A stretch of 64,000 bases of DNA from DATMGU01 sp035555315 (GTDB taxonomy: Bacteria; Pseudomonadota; Alphaproteobacteria; ATCC43930; CGMCC-115725), in the NCBI GenBank assembly GCA_035555315.1, contig DATMGU010000126.1:62001-126000 (forward strand). The letters are read 5' to 3'. Positions 24,600-30,609 of this stretch are shown here, piece by piece. Positions within the stretch are counted from its first letter, which is position 1. Each line of letters begins with the position of its first letter. The position numbers and the translations under genes are program-made. Under the pieces are notes generated by a model that worked only from the letters and a program-made list of their open reading frames with translations, did not search any database and was not told where the DNA came from.

Positions 24600-25787
24600 A
24601 TGAGCACAACCTGGATGTCCGCGGACCATGTCGATCGCCTGCGGCGGAAGCCGGAAGACGCTGTCGGCCTGCCCGGCCATGTCTATTCCGATCCCAATTT
24701 CTTCCGGTGGGAACTGGAGAACGTGCTCGGCAAGACCTGGATGTGCGTCGGGCTTACCACCGACGTGGCGCAGCCCGGCGATCTGTTCCCGATCAACCTG
24801 CCGGGCCTGCCGATCCTGCTGACGCGCGATCGTGCCGGTGCCGTGCATGCGTTCCACAATCTCTGCCGCCATCGCGGCGTGGTGCTGGTCGACGAGCCGA
24901 TGCAGGGCCGTCCGACGATCACCTGCCCGTATCATGCCTGGAGCTATGATCTGGCGGGCGGCTGTCTCAAGACCCCGAATATCGGCGGCATCCAGATCCA
25001 TGAGGCCGATGGTTTCAAGCTGTCGGAGCTTGGCCTGAAGCGGGTCAATTGCGCCGTCTGGGGCTCGCTCGTGTTCATCAATCTGGATGGCAAGGCGCCG
25101 CCGCTCGACGTCTATCTGAAGCCGCTGCTGGACCGCTGGAAAGGCTTCGATCCGGGCGTGCTGGGCCATGCCGCGGGCATGCGGTTCGAGTTGCAGGCGA
25201 ATTGGAAGCTGGCGGTCGAGAATTTCATCGAGCGGTATCACATCCCGACGGTGCATCAGCTGCTCAACAGCCATTCGAGCTACGCCAACACCTTCCTGAT
25301 CGATAGCGGCGTCGGGCTGTTCGTCGGCGTCGGGTCAAAGGAGTACACCTACCCGGATGTCGGCGGCAAACCGCTGCCGACCTTCACCGGGATCGGCGAA
25401 GACCGGCAGCAGATGGGCGATTACGTCGCCTTGTTCCCGAACGTGCTGCTCGGCCTGCAGCGGGATCATTTCTACGCGCTGATCCTGCTGCCGACCGATG
25501 TCGACCGGACGTCGGAACGGTTCGAGTTCTTCTTCCGCGCCGACACGCTCGACGATCCGGAAACCGAACCGACCCGCAAGGCACTGATGGAGCGGCGGCA
25601 GATCACCAATTCCGAGGATGTCGACATCGTGCAGCGGCTGCATCGCGGCTCGATCTCGCCGGGTTTCGACGGCGCCCGCTTCTCGCCGTTCTTCGAAACC
25701 TCCACGCATAGCTTCCAGCGGCATTACGCCGAGCTCGTTCGGCATGCCGAGCAGCCGGCCAATCCCTCCGCGGCGGCCGCCGAATAG
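24600..25787 (+). CDS. Rieske non-heme iron oxygenase, carnitine/glycine-betaine type
   Basis: A 395-residue oxygenase alpha subunit. The Rieske 2Fe-2S site is C-x-H (Cys89, His91) and C-x2-H (Cys109, His112). The catalytic iron motif ENFIERYHIPTVH gives His214 and His219, with Asp340 (NSEDVDIVQ) as likely third ligand. The bridging position before the histidines is Glu211 instead of the Asp of ring dioxygenases; the same swap is known in carnitine monooxygenase CntA. So a trimethylammonium or betaine substrate is likely; demethylation of glycine betaine (GbcA-like) fits the neighbours best. ATG 24600 has only a weak ribosome site. The NADH-dependent reductase partner is not in this window. 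Confidence 0.88.
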   Translation: MSTTWMSADHVDRLRRKPEDAVGLPGHVYSDPNFFRWELENVLGKTWMCVGLTTDVAQPGDLFPINLPGLPILLTRDRAGAVHAFHNLCRHRGVVLVDEPMQGRPTITCPYHAWSYDLAGGCLKTPNIGGIQIHEADGFKLSELGLKRVNCAVWGSLVFINLDGKAPPLDVYLKPLLDRWKGFDPGVLGHAAGMRFELQANWKLAVENFIERYHIPTVHQLLNSHSSYANTFLIDSGVGLFVGVGSKEYTYPDVGGKPLPTFTGIGEDRQQMGDYVALFPNVLLGLQRDHFYALILLPTDVDRTSERFEFFFRADTLDDPETEPTRKALMERRQITNSEDVDIVQRLHRGSISPGFDGARFSPFFETSTHSFQRHYAELVRHAEQPANPSAAAAE

Positions 25788-25824
25788 GCGACCTGCCGCA
25801 CAACAACCCTTCCGGGAGATCGAT

Positions 25825-26205
25825 ATGGCGCGACAAACCTTCTCCTCCGGCGGGGCTTTCGAGCCAGTCTATGGCTATTCCCGCGCGGTGCGGGTCGGCA
25901 ACCACATCCACATCGCCGGGACGACGGCGCGACCGCCGCACCTGGCCGGCTGCGATAGCTATGAACAGGCATGCGCGGCCTTGGCGATCATCGGCGACGC
26001 CCTGACCGAGGTCGGCGCCCGGCTGGAGGATGTGGTGCGGACAGTGGTCTATGTCACCGACATCGCCGATGCGACCCTCGTCGCCCGCGCGCATCGCGAG
26101 GCGTTCGGCCATATCCTGCCGGTCAGCACGCTGGTCCAGGTATCGGCCCTGCTCGACCCGGCGATGCGTGTCGAAATCGAGGCCTATGCGATCATCGACG
26201 GCTAA
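25825..26205 (+). CDS. RidA-family protein (reactive imine deaminase-like)
   Basis: A 126-residue cytosolic trimer-forming protein of the YjgF/YER057c/UK114 fold: PVYGYSRAVRVGNHIHIAGT at the N-terminus, then LEDVVRTVVYVTDIAD and VSALLDPAMRVEIEAYAI. The canonical catalytic Arg of RidA (around residue 105 in the R-x-x-V-E-I-E block, here MRVEIEA) is present. It would hydrolyse imines released by flavin amine oxidases, a sensible companion for the sarcosine/dimethylglycine enzymes. It starts at ATG 25825 with GGGAG upstream, 37 bp after the Rieske gene, so the two form one operon. Confidence 0.9.
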   Translation: MARQTFSSGGAFEPVYGYSRAVRVGNHIHIAGTTARPPHLAGCDSYEQACAALAIIGDALTEVGARLEDVVRTVVYVTDIADATLVARAHREAFGHILPVSTLVQVSALLDPAMRVEIEAYAIIDG

Positions 26206-26225
26206 AGCCCAAGCGATAGTCGCGC

Positions 26226-27068
26226 TTAGAGGGGTGGTTCCTGGGCGGTGAGGCGGCCATAGCGGCGTTGCCGGAGGCGGTCGGTACTCATCGTGCCCGG
26301 TTTGGTGTCGTAGCCCAGCAGGGCCATCAGCCGATCCTTCGGACCGTCGATCCGCGTGACCCGATGGATCGAATAGCGGCCCTCGAACAAGGCCATCGTA
26401 CCCGGTTCGATATCGAGGCGGATGACCCCTTCCAGGTCGCCATCCAGCAACCGGCCGACCTTACCGTAATTCGCCTCGCCAGGGGTCCGGATATAGGGAA
26501 CATATTCGAACTCGCCACCGCGTTCGGGCGCCTGCAGCAGGATGGAAACCACGAAATCGGTCTGGTCGAAATGCCAATGCAGGTGATCGCCATCGCGCAT
26601 CACGGCGACGTTCAGCGCGCCCATCGGATCGCCATAGCGATGGATCTCCTCGCGGCCGAGGGCGCGAGCCAGGAACGTCAGAACGCCATCCCATTCGTAG
26701 AAATGCCGCAAGGCATGGCTGCGCGGGATAAGATCATAGGCGACCGCACCCAGCGAGGTCGTCTGCAGGCGGCGCTTCGGATGGCCCTCGGGGAAGCTCT
26801 CGTCCGGGGCTTCCAGATAGCTCGTCCCGCTATCTGGGCGGTGATGGGCACTGGGTGCTACCGCGGCCGCCTCCGCCGCCATGCGGGCAACCGCGGCGGG
26901 GGTGAGGAAGCCCGGCAGCAGGCACGAACCGGTCGCCTTCATCTGCTCGCGGCACTGCGCCAGCAAAGCCTGGCCGGCCGCGCTGTCCAAATCATGGATC
27001 GGGTAGCGGTCGGTATCGATCAGCCCGATCACGTCGTCTTCGGCCGGTTTCAGCGCGGCGATCGCCAT
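26226..27068 (-). CDS. Fe(II)/2-oxoglutarate oxygenase of the HalD/BesD-like family, hydroxylase-type site
   Basis: A 280-residue cupin-fold protein. The iron facial triad reads His166-Phe-Asp168 (HWHFDQTDF) and His235 (YSIHRVT). Arg246 eleven residues later (PKDRLMALLGYD) is placed to bind 2-oxoglutarate. GGEFEYVPYIR and GTMALFEGRYSIHRV are the blocks shared with the free-amino-acid halogenases BesD/HalD. Those enzymes have Gly where this one has Asp168, so hydroxylation (or another oxidation) is expected, not chlorination. The substrate may be an amino acid or betaine, judged by neighbours. It ends 21 bp from the convergent RidA gene and is divergent from the aldo/keto reductase. Confidence 0.78.
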   Translation of the reverse strand: MAIAALKPAEDDVIGLIDTDRYPIHDLDSAAGQALLAQCREQMKATGSCLLPGFLTPAAVARMAAEAAAVAPSAHHRPDSGTSYLEAPDESFPEGHPKRRLQTTSLGAVAYDLIPRSHALRHFYEWDGVLTFLARALGREEIHRYGDPMGALNVAVMRDGDHLHWHFDQTDFVVSILLQAPERGGEFEYVPYIRTPGEANYGKVGRLLDGDLEGVIRLDIEPGTMALFEGRYSIHRVTRIDGPKDRLMALLGYDTKPGTMSTDRLRQRRYGRLTAQEPPL

Positions 27069-27326
27069 GCGTCGTCTTCCCCTTTGGCGGTGGCTTGGCT
27101 AGGCTGGCCACCCGATCAGAGCAGTCGGCCGTCCCCCGAACATTCCACGGAAATTCCAGCGCCAGACCAGGCGCCACCTCGTAATAAAGCATGGCCGACC
27201 GACGGCCGCAAAGCTTCGGCGGCAAGCCAAACCGCCAGCAGTTTTTTGACTGTTTTCGATCAGCGCTGTTTCTGAATGACCCGCCAGGCGCAGTCGCGTG
27301 ATGGGTCGCAATGGAAAGGACCGGAG

Positions 27327-28271
27327 ATGAAGCGTCGCACACTCGGTAAATCCGGCATGGAAGTCTCGATCGTCGGATTGGGCTGCAATAATTTCGGTGG
27401 TCGCATCGACCTGGAAGCCTCGCGCAAGGTCGTCCACAAGGCACTGGATCTCGGCATCACGCTGTTCGACACGGCGGATATGTACGGCAATCAGGGCGGC
27501 TCGGAGGAATGCCTGGGGCAGATCCTGGGCGACCGGCGCAAGGATATCGTGCTGGCCACCAAGTTTGGCATGCCGATGGACGCGGCGGAGACCGCCAAGG
27601 GCGCCTCGCGCCGCTATATCATGGCGGCCGTCGAGGCGAGCTTACGCCGTTTGAAGACCGACTGGATCGACCTCTACCAACTGCATCGCCCCGATCCGTT
27701 GACACCGATCGAAGAGACGCTGCAGACGCTGAACGACCTGATCCGGCAGGGCAAGGTCCGGTACATCGGCTGTTCCAACCTGCCGGCCTGGCAGGTCGTC
27801 GAGGCCCAATGGACGGCGCGCGAGCTGGGCCTCAACGCCTTCGCGTCCTGCCAGGATGAATACAGCCTGCTGGTCCGCGATCCCGATCGCGACTTGATCC
27901 CGGCCATGCAAGCCTATGGCTTGGGCCTGCTGCCGTATTTCCCGCTGGCCAGCGGGTTGTTGACCGGCAAATACAAGCGCAACGCGCCGATGCCGGACGG
28001 TGCCCGGCTGACCACCACGCAGCGCCTGTCGGACCGCTATATGGTCGATGCCAATTGGCAGATCGTGGAACGGCTGGAGGATTTCGCTCAGGCGCGAGGC
28101 CGCGATCTGCTGACCCTCGCGTTTTCCTGGCTGGCGGCGCGACCGACCGTTTCCAGCGTCATCGCAGGCGCCACCAAACCCGAGCAAATCGAACAGAATA
28201 TTCAAGCGGTGGACTGGTCGTTGACCCCGGAGGAACTCGCCGAGATTGATCGCCTGACGGCGAAACCGTGA
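27327..28271 (+). CDS. Aldo/keto reductase
   Basis: A 314-residue NADPH-dependent oxidoreductase of the AKR (beta/alpha)8 fold. The catalytic tetrad is visible: Asp48 and Tyr53 (LFDTADMYGNQGG), Lys79 (LATKFGM) and His120 (LYQLHRPDP). The cofactor end is in SSVIAGATKPEQIEQNI. ATG 27327 is preceded by GGAAAGGACCGGAG; the in-frame ATG-like start 51 bases upstream is ignored. The enzyme is similar to the Tas/YghZ-type branch; its substrate is open. It may reduce or oxidise an aldehyde made by the amine pathway. Confidence 0.88.
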   Translation: MKRRTLGKSGMEVSIVGLGCNNFGGRIDLEASRKVVHKALDLGITLFDTADMYGNQGGSEECLGQILGDRRKDIVLATKFGMPMDAAETAKGASRRYIMAAVEASLRRLKTDWIDLYQLHRPDPLTPIEETLQTLNDLIRQGKVRYIGCSNLPAWQVVEAQWTARELGLNAFASCQDEYSLLVRDPDRDLIPAMQAYGLGLLPYFPLASGLLTGKYKRNAPMPDGARLTTTQRLSDRYMVDANWQIVERLEDFAQARGRDLLTLAFSWLAARPTVSSVIAGATKPEQIEQNIQAVDWSLTPEELAEIDRLTAKP

Positions 28272-28305
28272 ACCGTGGCCCCGCCCCGGGTCGGGCAAAT
28301 TATTT

Positions 28306-28353
28306 TGTAACAGAGCGTGTAAATCGCTTGTAATTACGTGTAACAGAGTGTAA
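28306..28353. promoter_or_regulatory. Five phased TGTAA repeats
   Basis: TGTAA occurs at 28306, 28318, 28329, 28339 and 28349, i.e. with spacings of 12, 11, 10 and 10 bp, all on one strand. Direct repeats on one DNA face are the usual site type for OmpR/PhoB-family regulators (ChvI, encoded at 55020-55721, is such a protein, but no link is shown). The array lies 35 bp after the aldo/keto reductase stop and just before a possible small RNA. Confidence 0.55.
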
Positions 28354-28510
28354 CACTTCACTCATGCGCTGTTGCACCGATCTGGCAGCAGGAGCGTTGG
28401 GGGTTCGGGCATCGTTGAGACGCATCGACAAGCACCTTTCGATAAGCACCTTTGACTGCGCAAGCACATCCATAGCCAAGCCTTTCCTCTGGAAGGGCTT
28501 GGACTTTTAA
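28354..28510 (+). ncRNA. Candidate small RNA between the TGTAA array and an intrinsic terminator
   Basis: The stretch has no convincing coding frame, follows an operator-like repeat array, and ends in a clear intrinsic terminator (28476-28508). It contains a tandem 14-bp repeat, CGACAAGCACCTTT (28426-28439) and CGATAAGCACCTTT (28440-28453), which could be duplicated seed regions. The promoter and 5' end are not defined. It could equally be a long leader of the 40-residue peptide gene with an attenuator. Confidence 0.35.
28476..28508 (+). terminator. Intrinsic terminator
   Basis: CCAAGCCTTTCC (28476-28487) pairs with GGAAGGGCTTGG (28491-28502), 12 bp with one G-T pair and a 3-nt loop, followed by ACTTTTAA. 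The strong stem plus T-run fits rho-independent termination on the + strand. Confidence 0.7.
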
Positions 28511-28542
28511 GACACCGCAGCACCTTCCCCTCGGACGCTCCC

Positions 28543-28665
28543 ATGACACGTTCTCGGCACAAATTGCTCGTGATCATCGGCCTTTGGTCGACGAGCTGGC
28601 TGGTTTGTCTCGCGGTCGCCATCACCATCGCCAAGACCGTCCACGCCTACGCCATCCCACTCTGA
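28543..28665 (+). CDS. Possible 40-residue single-span membrane peptide
   Basis: ATG 28543 to TGA 28663-28665. The basic start MTRSRHK is followed by a hydrophobic span (LLVIIGLWSTSWLVCLAVAI) and a short outside tail (KTVHAYAIPL), a positive-inside single-span design. There is no strong ribosome site, only a C-rich stretch, and no family is recognised. It follows the terminator at 28476-28508 by 35 bp. Could be real or chance; codon use is normal for the host. Confidence 0.35.
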   Translation: MTRSRHKLLVIIGLWSTSWLVCLAVAITIAKTVHAYAIPL

Positions 28666-28711
28666 TCCGTTTACAAACGCGAGACAGGAACGGGCGCGGT
28701 TCAGCCACGGC

Positions 28712-28800
28712 TTAGAGACCGTTTGAGAACGCGGTCGGGTCGGCCCAGCAGGTCTTTTCCGCGCCGGCCCTCCGCCGCCGCATTCTCAAACGGTCTCTTA
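28712..28800. mobile_element. MITE-like element, copy 3, internally deleted (83 bp), TTA duplication
   Basis: The element at 28715-28797 has the same GAGACCGTTTGAGAA.../...TTCTCAAACGGTCTC ends and the same outer ~40 bases on each side as copies 1 and 2, but lacks about 78 bp of the centre, including the CCACGATG stem. TTA flanks both ends (28712-28714, 28798-28800). It lies 17 bp past the stop of cobA, which reads towards it, and has the same orientation as copies 1 and 2. Confidence 0.85.
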
Positions 28801-28816
28801 GGGCGTGCACGCTGAA

Positions 28817-29650
28817 TTATCCCGCAGCGAGGGTCCGGCGCGTACCCATCGGATCGGCGGCGAGCACCCGGCCACTCAAGGCACCCACCCAATCGAGGCC
28901 CGCGCGCAGCCGCACCACATCGCCGATCACCACGATCGCCGGCGGATCGACACCCTCGGCCGCGGCACCCGCGGCACCCAACGTGGTTTCGACCACGACC
29001 TGGTCGGGGGTGGTTGCCCGGCTGATCAAGGCGACCGGCTGGTTTGGATCACGGCCATGGCTCATCAAGCGATCGGCGATGCCCGCCAAATGCTTCAGTG
29101 CCATGTACAGCACGATCACCGGCGAACCCTGGGCGATGCCCTTCCAGTCGAGGCCATCCGGCAGATCACCCTTGGTGTTATGACCGGTGATGAAGGTGAC
29201 CGCCGAATTGATGTCGCGATGGGTCGCCGGGATGCCGGCATACGCGAGACCGCCAATCCCGGCGCTGACCCCCGGCAGGATGCGGAACGGAATACCCGCT
29301 CCGACCAAGGTCAGCGCTTCCTCGCCGCCGCGACCGAACACCAAGGGGTCGCCACCCTTGAGCCGCAATACCCGGCGGCCGGCACGGGCTAGACGCACCA
29401 GGCGGTTGGAGATGTCCGGCTGCTTAGGCGACGGCTTGCCGCCCCGCTTACCGGCATAGTCGAGCATCACGCCAGGCCGGGCGAGCGCCAGAATCCGCTC
29501 GTCGACCAGCGCGTCGTAGACCACCGCGTCGGCCGAGCGCAGGGCGTGCAGGACGCCCAGCGTCAACAGCGCCGGATCCCCCGGCCCCGCACCCGCCAAC
29601 CATACCCAGCCCGGCAGAAACTCCGGAAGTTCGAACGGCAACCGATCCAT
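28817..29650 (-). CDS. cobA: Uroporphyrinogen-III C-methyltransferase (SUMT)
   Basis: A 277-residue enzyme that adds two SAM-derived methyls to uroporphyrinogen III, giving precorrin-2 for both siroheme and cobalamin. Motifs: GAGPGDPALLTLGVLHALRS (about 23-42), AGKRGGKPSPKQ, RLKGGDPLVFGRGGEE, PGVSAGIGGLAYAGIPATHR, and the C-terminal AIVVIGDVVRL. Complete length. ATG 29650 is preferred because family N-termini begin about 20 residues before GAGPGDP; longer in-frame starts add Arg/Leu-rich sequence. It supplies the methyltransferase step missing from the degenerate tail of cysG at 2368. Confidence 0.94.
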   Translation of the reverse strand: MDRLPFELPEFLPGWVWLAGAGPGDPALLTLGVLHALRSADAVVYDALVDERILALARPGVMLDYAGKRGGKPSPKQPDISNRLVRLARAGRRVLRLKGGDPLVFGRGGEEALTLVGAGIPFRILPGVSAGIGGLAYAGIPATHRDINSAVTFITGHNTKGDLPDGLDWKGIAQGSPVIVLYMALKHLAGIADRLMSHGRDPNQPVALISRATTPDQVVVETTLGAAGAAAEGVDPPAIVVIGDVVRLRAGLDWVGALSGRVLAADPMGTRRTLAAG

Positions 29651-29846
29651 CCCGCAACACTGCCGCGTCGGAGCGGTTATTTGCAAGGCCGCGGTACGCG
29701 GCGAGAGAATTAGCAACGCCGCGATACGCGGTACGCGCGACAACGGATGAGCCGCGTATCGCACGTAACCAGGCCGCAAGCTGTGCCGACTTTCTCAGGC
29801 CGGGTTTTCCGCCTAGGATGCCGGCCATCATGTATGGGCTTTTGTC
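29651..29846. promoter_or_regulatory. cobA upstream region with GCCGCG-type repeats
   Basis: No gene is convincing here. Just upstream of cobA lie GCCGCGGTACGCGGC (29688-29702), GCCGCGATACGCGGT (29718-29732) and GCCGCGTATCGC (29751-29762). The first two are near-palindromes 30 bp apart. They may be operators for the cobA promoter or a REP-like motif. No cobalamin riboswitch box was found. Confidence 0.4.
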
Positions 29847-29984
29847 ATGCGCCCGATGCCGAGCCATTTGTTGATCCTGGGCAGTACCCCCGAAGCGGCC
29901 GAGGTGGCCACGGCCGATGCGGCACTTGGCTGGATCGATCATACCTTGGATGGCTCCGCCATTCGCCTTAGGAGTACGCAATGA
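29847..29984 (+). pseudogene. 45-codon frame resembling the start of precorrin-6A reductase (cobK), truncated
   Basis: ATG 29847 to TGA 29982-29984. The N-terminal MPSHLLILGSTPEAAEVA resembles the nucleotide-binding start of CobK/CbiJ (H/R-L-L-I-L-G-G-T-x-E-A). After about 20 residues the similarity stops, and the frame ends by an ATGA overlap with the ankyrin gene start. In a region with several cobalamin genes, a deleted cobK is plausible. A simple coupling uORF is the alternative. Confidence 0.4.
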
Positions 29985-30604
29985 AACGACGGCTGACACA
30001 GCGACCGCTGGCCCATCGATCCACCGGCGCGAGCCGGCGCGAATGGTTCCGCTTCACCGGGCTATCCGTGTTCATCCTGTTGCTGTGGTCCGGCATGCCG
30101 GCCCATGCCTATACCGACATGTTGAAACACTCTTATTCGCTACTGGACGCGGTCGATGCCAACGATGTCGACGCGGTGCGCCAGTTCATGTTGCGACGGA
30201 CCAGCCCCGACCGCGCGGACGACGCCGGCCGCACGCCGCTGAGCGTCGCCGCCGGCAATGGCAATGTCGACATCGTGAAATTGCTACTGGACAACGGCGC
30301 CCGTCCCTCGCTGAAGGATGCCAGCGCCAAAACGCCGCTGCATTTGGCCGCCGTCAACAATCAGGACCTAACGGCGGCCTTGCTGCTGGACCGAGGTGCC
30401 GTGATCGACGCGCAGGATTCACAGGGCATCACACCGCTGATGCTGGCCGCCGGCAAGGGCAATCTCGAAGTGATCAAGGTAATACTGGCGCACCACCCTG
30501 ATCCCGGCAAACATGATTTCACCGGCCGCACGGCGCTGGATTGGGCTGTCCAGGCGAAACAAACTGGGGCAGCCCGCCTGCTGCGCGGACCCGGCGCCTC
30601 ATAG
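29981..30604 (+). CDS. Exported ankyrin-repeat protein
   Basis: A 207-residue protein. Residues about 25-43 are a hydrophobic signal segment (FTGLSVFILLLWSGMPAHA), preceded by an Arg-rich stretch. Then follow about four ankyrin repeats from residue 50 to 200 with typical G-x-T-P-L-x-x-A-A (GRTPLSVAAGNGNVDIVKLL, KTPLHLAAVNNQ, GITPLMLAAGKGNLEVIKVI, GRTALDWAVQAKQ). Ankyrins bind proteins; here the site would be periplasmic or secreted. Translational coupling (ATGA) with the short frame upstream. Partner unknown. Confidence 0.87.
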   Translation: MKRRLTQRPLAHRSTGASRREWFRFTGLSVFILLLWSGMPAHAYTDMLKHSYSLLDAVDANDVDAVRQFMLRRTSPDRADDAGRTPLSVAAGNGNVDIVKLLLDNGARPSLKDASAKTPLHLAAVNNQDLTAALLLDRGAVIDAQDSQGITPLMLAAGKGNLEVIKVILAHHPDPGKHDFTGRTALDWAVQAKQTGAARLLRGPGAS

Positions 30605-30609
30605 CGCCG

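Noticed and set aside
28300..28460. CRISPR-like array
   Set aside because: TGTAA repeats are far too short and closely spaced (10-12 bp), and the 14-mer occurs only twice without spacers; no cas genes are in the window.
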